NCBI GenBank assembly: GCA_050299555.1
Contig: JBNKWA010000031.1
Coordinates: 1-53,644 of the forward strand
Source: JBNKWA01 sp050299555
Lineage (GTDB): Bacteria > Pseudomonadota > Alphaproteobacteria > Rhodobacterales > Rhodobacteraceae
Length of the DNA stretch: 53,644 nt
Direction: 5' to 3'
Shown here: one piece after another, positions 23,774 through 35,547 of the stretch
How positions within the stretch are numbered: position 1 is the first letter of the stretch
Layout: each line of letters starts with the position of its first letter
Translations under genes and position numbers: made by a program
Notes under the pieces: generated by a model
Told to the model about the DNA's origin: nothing
The model's input: only the letters and a program-made list of their open reading frames with translations
Databases searched by the model: none

Positions 23774-23956
23774 GCCGACGCCGATCTAGAGCCTTTCGCG
23801 GCGAAAGGGAACCGTGCGGCCGGCAGGGGATGGCGGCGAAGGTGGGGCGGTTCTTGTGGGGCCGGGCCGAGGGTGATGGGGCAGTAGAGGGCCGGGGCCC
23901 GGGGCGCGGGCCGGAGGGCTTGGGCGGGGCGCGCGGGCGCGGAGCCTGATGAGGGC

Positions 23957-24673
23957 TCAGGCGAGGGCGCGCACCTCCTCGGTGGCGGCGGCCAGGGGCG
24001 CCGGATCGCTGGCCCTGAGCACGATCCGGCAGCCATAGGCGCCGTCCTGGATGAACGGATAGGAGCCGATCTGCACCGCGCCGTAACGCGCGGCGATGCC
24101 GGCCAGCGGTCCGGCGATGTCGCCCTCGGGCCGGTCGAGACGGACGGTCTCGCTGATCAGCGGCGCGCCGCCGGTCAGGCCGGGCAGCAGGCTTTCGACC
24201 ATGGCCTCGAACACTGCCGGCACCCCGGCCATGACATGCACGTTGCCGAGGCTGAACCCCGGCGCCCGCGAGACCGGGTTCTCGATCAGCGCCGCGCCGT
24301 CGGGGATGCGCGCCATGCGCAACCGCGCCGGGTTCAGGTCGGCGGCGCCGCGCGGGTAATGCGCTGCCATGATGGCGCGGGCGTCGTCGCGCACGTCGAT
24401 CCCGACCCCGAAGGCCGCGGCGATGGCGTCGGCGGTGATGTCGTCATGGGTCGGGCCGATGCCGCCGGAGGTGAAGACATGGTCGTGGGCCGCCCGGAGC
24501 GCGTTCACCGCCGCCACGATGGCGGCCTGATCGTCGGCCACGACCCGCACCTCACGCAGGTCGATGCCACGGTCCGACAGCCGCCCGGCGAGGTAGTGCA
24601 TGTTGGAATCGCGGGTGCGCCCGGACAGGATCTCGTCGCCGATGATCAGGATCGCGGCGGTCGGGTTCGGCAT
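23957..24673 (-). CDS. CinA-type molybdopterin-binding-fold protein, N-terminal domain only
   Basis: A 238-residue protein with the MoCF_biosynth/CinA N-terminal fold: ILIIGDEILSGRTRDSN, FTSGGIGPTHDDIT, and VMAGVPAVFEAM. It lacks the C-terminal CinA amidohydrolase domain, so it is the short 'competence/damage-inducible protein A-like' form common in Alphaproteobacteria. The full-length family acts on pyridine nucleotides (ADP-ribose/NMN); activity here is uncertain. ATG 24673 was chosen because the longer frame has no family features. It is divergent from sfsA. Confidence 0.85.
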   Translation of the reverse strand: MPNPTAAILIIGDEILSGRTRDSNMHYLAGRLSDRGIDLREVRVVADDQAAIVAAVNALRAAHDHVFTSGGIGPTHDDITADAIAAAFGVGIDVRDDARAIMAAHYPRGAADLNPARLRMARIPDGAALIENPVSRAPGFSLGNVHVMAGVPAVFEAMVESLLPGLTGGAPLISETVRLDRPEGDIAGPLAGIAARYGAVQIGSYPFIQDGAYGCRIVLRASDPAPLAAATEEVRALA

Positions 24674-24758
24674 GGGCGGGCTCCGGGCAGGCAGGCAAGA
24701 CAAGGGCGCGGCGGCGCGGGGGTTGTGACCCTGCCGCGGCCGGGCTAGGCGGAGGGCG

Positions 24759-25469
24759 ATGCAATTCGACTCGCCCCTCGCCGGTGCCCGGCTGATCCGC
24801 AGATATAAACGCTTTCTGGCCGACGTCACGCTGGACGATGGCCGCGAGGTCACCGCGCATTGCGCCAATCCCGGCGCCATGACCGGGCTGGCCGAGCCGG
24901 GCATGCGCATCTGGCTGGAGCCGAACGACAACCCCAGGCGCAGCCTGCGCTATAGCTGGAAGCTGGCGGAACTGCCGGGAGGCCACCTAGCCGGCATCGA
25001 CACCGCGGTGCCCAATCGGGTCGTCGGCGAGGCCCTGAGGGCGCGGGCGATCCCGGCGCTGGCGGGCTATGGCGCGGTGCGGGCCGAGGTCGGCTATGGC
25101 GAGCGGAGCCGGGTGGATTTCCTGCTGAGCGAACCGGGGCTGCCCGATTGCTATGTGGAGGTGAAGAATGCCCATCTCAGCCGGCAGCCGGGGCTGGCCG
25201 AGTTTCCCGACAGCGTCACCAGCCGCGGCGCCCGGCACCTCGATGAGCTGGCGGCCGTGGCGCGGGGCGGTGCGCGGGCGGTGATCCTTTATCTGGTGCA
25301 GCGCAGCGACTGCGACCGGATGGCGCTGGCGAGCGATATCGACGCCGGCTATGGCGCCGCCGCCGCGCGGGCGGCGGAGGCCGGGGTCGAGACGATGGCC
25401 TTCGCCGCGCGCCTCACCCTGGGCGGCATCACCCTTGGCGCGGCGCTGCCGGTTGGACTTCGCGGCTGA
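24759..25469 (+). CDS. sfsA: SfsA family nuclease / sugar fermentation stimulation protein
   Basis: A 236-residue SfsA protein. The N-terminal OB-like region (LIRRYKRFLADVTLDDGREVTAHCANPGAMTGL) and a nuclease-fold core (SRVDFLLSEPGLPDCYVEVKNAHLSR, FPDSVTSRGARHLDEL) are typical. Nuclease activity has been described for the family; the link to sugar fermentation is historical. GGAGGG precedes ATG 24759. map follows, with its own probable promoter overlapping the sfsA stop. Confidence 0.92.
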   Translation: MQFDSPLAGARLIRRYKRFLADVTLDDGREVTAHCANPGAMTGLAEPGMRIWLEPNDNPRRSLRYSWKLAELPGGHLAGIDTAVPNRVVGEALRARAIPALAGYGAVRAEVGYGERSRVDFLLSEPGLPDCYVEVKNAHLSRQPGLAEFPDSVTSRGARHLDELAAVARGGARAVILYLVQRSDCDRMALASDIDAGYGAAAARAAEAGVETMAFAARLTLGGITLGAALPVGLRG

Positions 25470-25482
25470 TTCTTCCTATATC
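25453..25482 (+). promoter_or_regulatory. Possible promoter of map
   Basis: TTGGAC (25453-25458), 18-bp spacer, TATATC (25477-25482), overlapping the sfsA stop codon and about 60 bp before the map start. Confidence 0.4.
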
Positions 25483-25544
25483 CGGGTCGGAATGCGGCGG
25501 TGGAGCCACGCGGAGCCCGCCGCCAGACGAGCCGGAGAGAGACG

Positions 25545-26372
25545 GTGGAGACAATTGCCAGCCGCGAGATTCCGCGGCAAGTGAACCGTGACGGGATCAC
25601 CATTCATTCCGAGTCGGATTTCGCCGGCATGCGCCGTGCCGGGCGTTTTGCCGCCGAGGTTCTGGACAGGATCGCCGAGCATGTGGTGCCGGGAGTGGAG
25701 ACCCGCGAGCTGGATGCCATCGTCCAGCGCCAGGTCGAGGAGGGCGGCGCGGTTTCGGCCACCATCGGCTACAAGGGCTATCAGCACGCCACCTGCATCT
25801 CGGTCAACCACGTGGTCTGCCACGGGATCCCGTCCGACAAGCGCCTCAAGGACGGCGACATCCTGAATATCGACGTCACCGTGATCCTCGACGGCTGGTA
25901 CGGCGACACCAGCCGCATGTACGTGGCCGGCAAGCCGCCGCGCAAGGCCGAGCGGCTGATCCAGATCACCCATGATGCGCTGATGAGGGGCATCGAGCAG
26001 GTCCGGCCGGGCAACACCTTTGGCGATATCGGCCACGCCATCCAGACCTTTGCCGAGGGTGAGCGCTGCTCGGTGGTGCGCGACTTCTGCGGCCACGGGC
26101 TGGGGCGGGTGTTCCACGCCGCGCCGAACGTGCTGCATTACGGCCGGCCCGGTGCCGGGCCGCGGCTGGAGGAAGGCATGTTCTTCACCATCGAGCCGAT
26201 GATCAACCTTGGCCGGCCGGAGACCAAGGTCCTGTCCGACGACTGGACGGCGGTGACCAAGGACCGCTCGCTGTCGGCGCAGTTCGAGCATTCGGTGGGC
26301 GTAACCGCCGACGGGTGCGAGATTTTCACCCTGTCGCCGGCCGGGCGTTTTCACCCCACCTGGACGGACTGA
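25545..26372 (+). CDS. map: Type I methionine aminopeptidase
   Basis: A 275-residue enzyme that removes initiator Met in the cytoplasm. The metal ligands are all visible: Asp110 and Asp121 (ILNIDVTVILDGWYGDTSR), His184 (CGHGLG), Glu217 (TIEPMI) and Glu248 (QFEHSVG). His81 in YQHATCISVN also fits. GTG 25545 is preferred because GGAGAGAG lies about 7 nt upstream; an in-frame GTG at 25500 lacks this. A hairpin that also contains a CtrA site follows the stop. Confidence 0.95.
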   Translation: METIASREIPRQVNRDGITIHSESDFAGMRRAGRFAAEVLDRIAEHVVPGVETRELDAIVQRQVEEGGAVSATIGYKGYQHATCISVNHVVCHGIPSDKRLKDGDILNIDVTVILDGWYGDTSRMYVAGKPPRKAERLIQITHDALMRGIEQVRPGNTFGDIGHAIQTFAEGERCSVVRDFCGHGLGRVFHAAPNVLHYGRPGAGPRLEEGMFFTIEPMINLGRPETKVLSDDWTAVTKDRSLSAQFEHSVGVTADGCEIFTLSPAGRFHPTWTD

Positions 26373-26373
26373 G

Positions 26374-26408
26374 GGCGCCGCTTAAGGCTGCCTTAACCAA
26401 GCGGCGCC
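26374..26408. promoter_or_regulatory. CtrA site inside an inverted repeat before radC
   Basis: TTAA-GGCTGCC-TTAAC (26382-26397) is an exact CtrA consensus. It is enclosed by perfect 10-bp arms GGCGCCGCTT (26374-26383) and AAGCGGCGCC (26399-26408). The hairpin starts 1 bp after the map stop and ends 3 bp before radC, so it could serve as the map 3' hairpin, the radC control region, or both. Confidence 0.65.
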
Positions 26409-26411
26409 AGC

Positions 26412-27233
26412 ATGCGGCCCATGTCGCGCACGCCCAAGAAGACCGCGGGATTCGCAGAAGCACCGCAGTTTCCGCTGCTGGCGCGGCAGATCGTGCCGGT
26501 GGCGCCGGTGCGCCCCCCCGATGCCGGCCGGCCGGCCCGCAAGGGGCGCACGTCATCCGACGCCGAAGGCCTCACCGGCCATCGCGACCGGCTGCGGGAG
26601 AGGTTCATGCATGCCGGTGCCGGGGCGCTGGCCGATTACGAGCTGCTGGAGCTGGTGCTGTTTCGCGCCATCCCGCGGCAGGACGTCAAGCCGCTGGCCA
26701 AGCGCCTGATTGCCGCCTTCGGCGACTTTGCCCATGTCATCGCGGCGTCGCCGCGGCGCCTGGCCGAGGTGGATGGGATCGGCAACGCCGCCATTCAGGA
26801 GCTGAAGATCGTGGAGGCGGCGGCGGTGCGCCTGGCCCAGGCGCGGGTGATGAACCGCGAGGCGATCTCGTCCTGGGATGCGCTGATCGGCTATTGCCGC
26901 GCCGCCATGGCCTATCGCGAGACCGAGCAGTTCCGGATCCTGTTCCTCGACCGCAAGAACGTCATCATCGCCGACGAGGCCCAGCAGAAGGGCACCGTCG
27001 ATCACGTTCCGGTCTATCCGCGCGAGGTGGTGCGCCGCGCGCTGGAGCTGAACGCCTCGGCGCTGATCCTGGTGCACAACCACCCGTCGGGCGACCCCGA
27101 GCCGAGCCAGACCGACATCACCATGACCCGCCGCATCGTGCAGGCGGCCGAGCCGCTGGGCATCACGCTGCACGACCATGTGGTGATCGGCAAGGCGTCA
27201 GAGGCCAGCTTTCGGGCTCTGGGGCTGCTGTGA
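26412..27233 (+). CDS. radC: RadC family JAB/MPN-domain protein
   Basis: A 273-residue RadC. Residues 52-130 form a helix-hairpin-helix-like part (DYELLELVLFRAIPRQDVKPLAKRL, EVDGIGNAA). Residues 150-273 form the JAMM metallo-fold with VHNHPSGDPEPSQTD giving His222, His224 and Asp235. Despite its name, a DNA-repair role is doubtful; the protein is often linked to competence and mobile DNA. There is no clear Shine-Dalgarno before ATG 26412 or ATG 26421. A perfect CtrA site sits just upstream, suggesting expression with motility or competence-type genes. It is convergent with the PstS-OmpA fusion gene. Confidence 0.9.
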   Translation: MRPMSRTPKKTAGFAEAPQFPLLARQIVPVAPVRPPDAGRPARKGRTSSDAEGLTGHRDRLRERFMHAGAGALADYELLELVLFRAIPRQDVKPLAKRLIAAFGDFAHVIAASPRRLAEVDGIGNAAIQELKIVEAAAVRLAQARVMNREAISSWDALIGYCRAAMAYRETEQFRILFLDRKNVIIADEAQQKGTVDHVPVYPREVVRRALELNASALILVHNHPSGDPEPSQTDITMTRRIVQAAEPLGITLHDHVVIGKASEASFRALGLL

Positions 27234-27255
27234 GGGCGCCGGGGCGGGCCGCGGT

Positions 27256-28845
27256 CTAGCCGACCCGGTCGCGCACCCAGACCTCGACCCGGCGGTTGAT
27301 CTGCCGGCCGGTCAGGGTCTCGTTGCAGCCGAGCGGTGACATCTCGCCATAGCCGAGCACCTGGAAGCTGACATCGTCGAGGCTGCCGGCCGGTGCCGTC
27401 GCGCCGAGCGCGTCCATCACCTGCCGGGCGCGGGCGCGGCTGAGGTTCTCGTTGAGATCGGCGCGGCCCACCGAGTCGGTGAAGCCGATCAGCAGCACTT
27501 CCTTGCGGTCGAAGTCGCCCCGGGCGATCATCGCCGACAGGCGGTCGATATCGGCCGCGGCGCGGGTGTCGAGATTGGCCGAGCCCGGCTCGAAGCGGAA
27601 GGTGATCGACATCCGGTCGGCCGCGATCAGCTCGCGCATCATCTCCTGCAGCCGCGGCAGCGTCGTTTCCGCATCGGTGGGCAGCACCGCCGAGACGAAG
27701 CGCAGGCCCTGTTCGTTGACCGGCTGCGAGGACACGCCCTGATCGACGAAGCCGAGATCGGCGATCACCCCCTGGGCCTCGTCCGAGGCGATGAAATCGA
27801 CGAACTTGGAGGCCATTGGCGGGATCGGCCGGGCGGGCTTGTAGAGGTAGAGCCGGCGGGTCAGCGGGTATTCCTCGGTCTTGATGGTGAAGGCGTTGGC
27901 CGGGGTCTGGATGCCGCAGACGCCCTGGATGGCGATGGCCTTGGCGTTGCGGGCGTTCGAGAAGCTGGAGATGCCGATCCCCTGCGGGTCGTCGACCACG
28001 GCGTCGGACACGGCGGCATCGGATTCAAGGTTGCTGACATTGCCGGACATGCGGGTGCCGGCCGGGCGCATGACCAGGCTGTTGAAGACGAAGCCGGTGC
28101 CGGAATCCTCTTCGGGCGCGTAGAGGTGGATCGGCGCGTCGAAGCCGCCGACCTGGGCCCAGTTGCTGATCCGCCCGGAGAAGATGCCGGCGACGCTTTC
28201 CTCGCTGAGGGCGCGCACCGGGTTGTCGGGCGAGGTGACGATGAGGATGCCGTCCAGCGCCAGCACGTTCTCCAGCCCCGGATCGCTCAGCACCCCGGCG
28301 CCGGCGCCGGCGGCATCGGACACCTCGGAGGGCAGCACCGGCCGCGTGGTCACCGCCAGCGAGGCATCGCCTGCCGCCAGCGCGCGGATGCCGCCGGTCG
28401 AGCCGACCTTGGCCAGCACCACCTCGCCGAGCTTCTCGCCGTCGGAATCGGACAGGTCGAGCAGGGTGTCCTGATCGCTGCCGGTGGACATGGTCATGTC
28501 GCCGTCGACCGAGAAGCTGTAGGCCTCGAACAGCGCCGGGATCAGCCCGTTGGCGATGGTGCGCGCGCCCGAGATGGTGAATTCGGACTGCAGCAATTCC
28601 GGCGGCGGACAGTCGGCGCCGTCGCAGGAGACCTGCAGCGCGTCGATGGTCATCTCGCCGATGGCGCTTTTGAGCGTGTAGTTGGTGCCGTCGAAGGACA
28701 GCAGCTCGCCGGTGAGGCTGATCGAGCCGTCGAAGGATTTCAGCGTCACCGTTCCCGCGGTTGCCGTCCCCGTGGCGGCCGTTCCCGTGGCCGCAGCCAG
28801 TGCCGCCGCCCAGATGAACTTTTTCGTCGATCCGCCCATGCCCAT
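27256..28845 (-). CDS. PstS-like binding domain fused to OmpA C-terminal domain
   Basis: A 529-residue exported fusion. It has a signal peptide at about 1-30 and a phosphate-binding-protein-like domain at about 85-380 (TISGARTIANGLIPALFEAYS..., FSGRISNWAQVGG, APEEDSGTGFVFNSLV, NAFTIKTEEYPLTRRLYLY, FVDFIASDEAQGVI). An OmpA peptidoglycan-binding domain covers about 405-529 (ITFRFEPGSANLDTRAAADI, LLIGFTDSVGRADLNENLSRARA, NRRVEVWV). It should be anchored to the cell wall in the periplasm. Ligand unknown. It lies 54 bp downstream of the unknown 800-residue envelope protein, probably in one operon. Confidence 0.85.
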   Translation of the reverse strand: MGMGGSTKKFIWAAALAAATGTAATGTATAGTVTLKSFDGSISLTGELLSFDGTNYTLKSAIGEMTIDALQVSCDGADCPPPELLQSEFTISGARTIANGLIPALFEAYSFSVDGDMTMSTGSDQDTLLDLSDSDGEKLGEVVLAKVGSTGGIRALAAGDASLAVTTRPVLPSEVSDAAGAGAGVLSDPGLENVLALDGILIVTSPDNPVRALSEESVAGIFSGRISNWAQVGGFDAPIHLYAPEEDSGTGFVFNSLVMRPAGTRMSGNVSNLESDAAVSDAVVDDPQGIGISSFSNARNAKAIAIQGVCGIQTPANAFTIKTEEYPLTRRLYLYKPARPIPPMASKFVDFIASDEAQGVIADLGFVDQGVSSQPVNEQGLRFVSAVLPTDAETTLPRLQEMMRELIAADRMSITFRFEPGSANLDTRAAADIDRLSAMIARGDFDRKEVLLIGFTDSVGRADLNENLSRARARQVMDALGATAPAGSLDDVSFQVLGYGEMSPLGCNETLTGRQINRRVEVWVRDRVG

Positions 28846-28899
28846 GCTCGTGCCCTTGTATTCAGCGCCCGGGTGCCATTGCCGCCCGCGGGTGCGCTC

Positions 28900-31290
28900 T
28901 TAGTTGCGTGCTACCCGAATGCCGTGCACTACGTTGTTGATCGTCAGAGGCGCATCGCCGGAACAGCCGTCGAGACGCACCGCCAGGTCGCGGTCCCGGC
29001 TTTCGTCGCTGCGCACGGTGCGCAGCCCGACCACGTCGCCGCAGAGGGCGCCGGGCCTGGTCGCGACAAGCGCCAGGTCCACCATGCCGTCGGGCGTGCG
29101 CGCATTCATCGGCAGCGAATAGATCTCGGTCCGCGCGCCCGGCGCGTCGCCGGCCGGGCCGAGCGCGGTCAGATAGCCCCCGCCCTGGCGCCGGGCGGTG
29201 CGATAGTCGCGGCTGTGGCCGGCCCAGACATGACCGTCGTCCTGGTCGTGGGCGCCGAATTCATGGGCATGCAGGTCGATGTCGATGGGGGCCGTCCAGG
29301 TGACGGCGACGCGGGTGACGCCGTCCAGATCGTGCACCGGCGCCTGGCCGGACACCGCGGCGCCATCGGGGAAGGCGACCTCGACATCACCTTCGGGCGT
29401 CAGCGCCGGGAAGGTGAAAGCCGCAGCGCCGGTCTGATCGAGGGTGATCGTGAAAGCGATGCCGCCATGACTGACGACGGCCTCGGTGCCGGCGCGGCAG
29501 GGCGAGTCGATGGTGACCGCGAGGTGAGCGCCGGTTTCGGCCGTCACCGTGAGGCCGCTGTCGCAGTTGGCGGCGGCCGGCGGCGTGATGGGCCGAGCGG
29601 GGGCCTGCGGCTTTTCGGTGGGGTTCAGCCGCGCCAGTTCCACCGCCGCATCGCTGGCGTTTGCAGCATTGGCGGCGGCATCGTTGGCGGCGATCTTTTC
29701 CACCGACGCGGCCGGCGCGGCGGGGATGTCGGTGACGAAATCGGCCAGTGCCAGGCTGCCGCCAAGATCGAGCGCGGCAAGCTGGATCGGCTGGTCGTAC
29801 GCTGGCAGGGCATCGCCGACACCATGGCGATGGCCAAGGGTCAGGTCCGGCGCCGGTTCCTGCACCAGTTCCGCCTGAAGGCCGGCCGGGGCCGCCACGG
29901 CGATGGCGACGGGCGCCGGCACGAAGCTGGCGCGCTCGGCCTTTTCCACCGCGCCCGGAGCAGCCTCCACCGGGGCCGGGGCCGCCGCGGGCAGGCTGCG
30001 CGCCGACACGCCGGCACTGTCCGCCGGCAGCGTGATCCAGGTCGGGCCGGTGGCCAGGGCGATGTCTTCGGCCTCGGCCTCGGCGGCCGGGGCGGTGAGC
30101 GCGGCCGGGCTGTCCTCGATCACGCTGGGCCCAAGCTCGCGGCCGAGATCGCCGGCGGTGCTCGCCGTGTCGATGCGCGCCTCCAGCCGTGACGGCACGC
30201 CGATCTGCGGCAGGGCACTGGTACGCGCGACGACGATCTCCTCGGCCGCCGGTTCGGCCGCGACGCCGGTCGCCGCCGGCGTGGCCGGGACTGCGGCCTG
30301 CCGCGGCAGCGCCGGCGCCAGGGCGGCCACCGACACGGCGCGATCCCCCGCATCGGCGCTTTCGGCGAGCAAGGTGGCAGCGCGGTCGAGGATGCGGTCG
30401 GCGGTGATGGCCGGCATGCGGGTATCGGCGGAGGCCGACAGGCTTTCCACCGGCAGTTCGGGAAGGTTCAGCGACAAGGTGGGTGCCTGCGGACCGGGAT
30501 CGGGCTGAGGTGCGGTCGCCGAGGAGGCATCGGCGATGATCGGCAGATCGTCATCGAGCACCGCCGGTGCCGCCGGGGTCGGCGCCGTTCCGGGCGTCAC
30601 GATGCCGGGCAGTCCCTCGGTCGCGCTGGCGACGACCGGTGTGCCTGCTGCTTCGGGTCCGGGCGCTGCATCGGCGGGCGCCAGGGGATCGGACTGGGCT
30701 GGTGCCGCCGCCAGCATGTCGCCATCGGCGGATGCGGCATCGGCGGCGGACGCCACGGTGACGGCCCCGGTAACGGCCTTAGTCACGGGCCCGGATTCGG
30801 CCGGCTCGGCCGCCGCGACGGCGGGCGCCTCGACCTCGGCCGCGTCCTTTCGGTCGGACTCCAGCATGGTGACGTTGACATTGGCGATGGCGCATTCGTC
30901 GCCGACCTGGACGCAGTAGGCGATCCGCAGCGGTTCCGAGCAGCCGGCGGTGCCGTCCAGCCTGATCTTTCCGTCCACCAGCACGGCCCGCCCGCAGGCC
31001 GGTCGGCTGATGATCGTCAGCGCCGCGGTGTCGATCTTGTCGGCCCTGGCATCGTTGAGAAGGACATCGAGGTCCTGGGTACGTCCGGCCAGCACGGTGA
31101 AGTTGTCGTCGCGGGGCTCGAAACTGCCGCCCTTGAGGATCGACTGGCCGCCGCCGGTGCCCTGAACCAGAGCGCCAATGCCAATCACCAGCACGAGCCC
31201 TGTCATCAGGGTCATGAAGCGGTCGTCAAGGCGCACCCGAGCGTCCCTCCAGCTCTCGCGTCCTGTGGCGGACGCCTGCCTTTCTGGCAT
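28900..31290 (-). CDS. Large membrane-anchored envelope protein of unknown function
   Basis: About 796 residues (800 if an upstream GTG at 31302 is used). One N-terminal membrane segment (MTLMTGLVLVIGIGALVQG) anchors it. A cadherin/Ig-like module follows (about 50-140: DDNFTVLAGRTQDLDVLLNDA, with Cys pairs). Next come roughly 350 residues of Ala/Pro/Asp-rich low complexity, then a beta-rich C-terminal part (about 530-796) with VAVTWTAPIDIDLHAHEFG, GHVWAGHSRDYR and several Cys residues. I do not recognise a named family. It is paired with the PstS-OmpA fusion gene downstream and is probably periplasmic. ATG 31290 has GGAG 11 nt upstream. Confidence 0.7.
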   Translation of the reverse strand: MPERQASATGRESWRDARVRLDDRFMTLMTGLVLVIGIGALVQGTGGGQSILKGGSFEPRDDNFTVLAGRTQDLDVLLNDARADKIDTAALTIISRPACGRAVLVDGKIRLDGTAGCSEPLRIAYCVQVGDECAIANVNVTMLESDRKDAAEVEAPAVAAAEPAESGPVTKAVTGAVTVASAADAASADGDMLAAAPAQSDPLAPADAAPGPEAAGTPVVASATEGLPGIVTPGTAPTPAAPAVLDDDLPIIADASSATAPQPDPGPQAPTLSLNLPELPVESLSASADTRMPAITADRILDRAATLLAESADAGDRAVSVAALAPALPRQAAVPATPAATGVAAEPAAEEIVVARTSALPQIGVPSRLEARIDTASTAGDLGRELGPSVIEDSPAALTAPAAEAEAEDIALATGPTWITLPADSAGVSARSLPAAAPAPVEAAPGAVEKAERASFVPAPVAIAVAAPAGLQAELVQEPAPDLTLGHRHGVGDALPAYDQPIQLAALDLGGSLALADFVTDIPAAPAASVEKIAANDAAANAANASDAAVELARLNPTEKPQAPARPITPPAAANCDSGLTVTAETGAHLAVTIDSPCRAGTEAVVSHGGIAFTITLDQTGAAAFTFPALTPEGDVEVAFPDGAAVSGQAPVHDLDGVTRVAVTWTAPIDIDLHAHEFGAHDQDDGHVWAGHSRDYRTARRQGGGYLTALGPAGDAPGARTEIYSLPMNARTPDGMVDLALVATRPGALCGDVVGLRTVRSDESRDRDLAVRLDGCSGDAPLTINNVVHGIRVARN

Positions 31291-31368
31291 TCCGTCACAC
31301 ACTCCAGACCGTCAGGTCTGGCGCTGCGCCGGCCCCGAAGAGCTCCCCCTCAAGCCTCCGAGACGCCG

Positions 31369-31397
31369 ATAATGCCAGCTACCGTCGTTGATGCCAA
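31369..31397 (-). promoter_or_regulatory. Promoter upstream of the unknown envelope protein gene
   Basis: On the minus strand TTGGCA (31397-31392), 17-bp spacer, CATTAT (31374-31369), about 80 bp before the start codon. This supports independent transcription from secA. Confidence 0.5.
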
Positions 31398-31488
31398 TAT
31401 GCGGCACAATTATGGTGAACGCTTTGAAAAATTGATCCTTTCACCCGCCGGACGAGTGTCGGATCAACTCAGGCGCGAGCCCCGGATG

Positions 31489-34380
<2,892 letters not shown>

Positions 34381-34513
34381 GGACAGAGTCTCGTTTCAAT
34401 GGGTGCAGGGGCCCGACGCACTCTCGCCATTGTGTGCGGAAGCCGGGCTTGTTTGCCTGCCCGGCAGGCGATAAGTGGGGCCGATGCACATAGGGTCCCT
34501 TGCGGGCCGCCTC

Positions 34514-34542
34514 GATGTAAGCGGCACGTGCGCCCCTGTCAA
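34514..34542 (-). promoter_or_regulatory. Promoter of secA
   Basis: On the minus strand a perfect -35 TTGACA (34542-34537), 17-bp spacer, and a weak -10 TACATC (34519-34514), about 135 bp before the secA start. Confidence 0.5.
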
Positions 34543-34607
34543 CGCCGCCAAAACGGCGGATTAATGGCATGGCCGGCACTGCCCGGCCGGCCGCAACGGA
34601 GAGGCCG

Positions 34608-35543
34608 ATGACATCCCTTGCACTGCCGCGGCTGGCGGCGACCACCCTTTTCGCTCTGGCGACGGCCGGCATGGCCCTGGCGCAGGAGAGCGCGGCGCCC
34701 GAGTCCGAGGCACCGGCGGCCGAAGCCGCCGAGGCGGCGCCCGAGGCCCCCGCAGCGGTCGACTATGACGCCACCACGGTGCTGGCCACGGTCGATGGCA
34801 CCGAGATCACGCTGGGCCATGTGGCGCAGATGCTGACCCGCCTGCCGCAGCAGTACCAGCAGCTTCCCGACGAGGTGCTTTACAATGGCATCCTGGAACA
34901 GCTGATCGACCAGCAGCTGATGGCGACGGCGCAGAGCCCCGACGGCAGCCTGCCGCCCGCCGCCCGCGCGGCGGTGGAGAACGAGGCCCGGGGCCAGCTC
35001 GCCAGCCGGCACCTGAACGCGCTGACCGCCGAGCCGATCCCGGACGACGAAATCGAGGCGGCGTATCAGAAGGAGTTCGTCGACGCCGAGCCGGTTCCGC
35101 AATGGAGCGCCTCGCATATCCTTGTCGGCAGCGAGGACGAGGCCAAGACGATCGCCCAGGAGATCGCCGACGGTGCCGATTTCGCCGAGGTCGCCAAGGA
35201 GAAGTCGCTGGACACCGGCAGCGGCCAGCGCGGCGGCTCGCTGGGCTGGTTCGGTCAGGGCGACATGGTTCCCGAGTTCGAGGCCGGGGTCGCGGCGCTG
35301 GCGCCGGGCGCGATCTCGGAGCCGATCCAGTCGCAGTTCGGCTGGCATGTGATCCGGCTCGACGAGACCCGCGACAAGCCGGTGCCGCCGCTCGACGAGG
35401 TGCGCGACGGGCTGGTCAACGAGATCCGTCAGGCGCGGGTGCAGGCCGAGCTGGAATCGCTGCGCGAGGCGGCGACCATCGACATCCCCGACACCGGGCT
35501 GGCACCGGGTGCCATGCGCGACCAGATGCTGCTGACGGAGTAG
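34608..35543 (+). CDS. Exported parvulin-type peptidyl-prolyl isomerase
   Basis: A 311-residue PpiC/SurA-type isomerase. It has a signal peptide MTSLALPRLAATTLFALATAGMALAQ, an Ala/Glu/Pro-rich linker (27-55), and an N-terminal helical chaperone part. The rotamase domain lies at about 165-250 (ASHILVGSEDEAKTIAQEI, DFAEVAKEKSLDTGSGQRGGSLGWF, QSQFGWHVIRLDE). It assists folding in the periplasm. ATG 34608 is preceded by GGAGAGG; the longer frame lacks a signal peptide. It is followed after 4 bp by argJ and is divergent from secA. Confidence 0.9.
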   Translation: MTSLALPRLAATTLFALATAGMALAQESAAPESEAPAAEAAEAAPEAPAAVDYDATTVLATVDGTEITLGHVAQMLTRLPQQYQQLPDEVLYNGILEQLIDQQLMATAQSPDGSLPPAARAAVENEARGQLASRHLNALTAEPIPDDEIEAAYQKEFVDAEPVPQWSASHILVGSEDEAKTIAQEIADGADFAEVAKEKSLDTGSGQRGGSLGWFGQGDMVPEFEAGVAALAPGAISEPIQSQFGWHVIRLDETRDKPVPPLDEVRDGLVNEIRQARVQAELESLREAATIDIPDTGLAPGAMRDQMLLTE

Positions 35544-35547
35544 CCGC

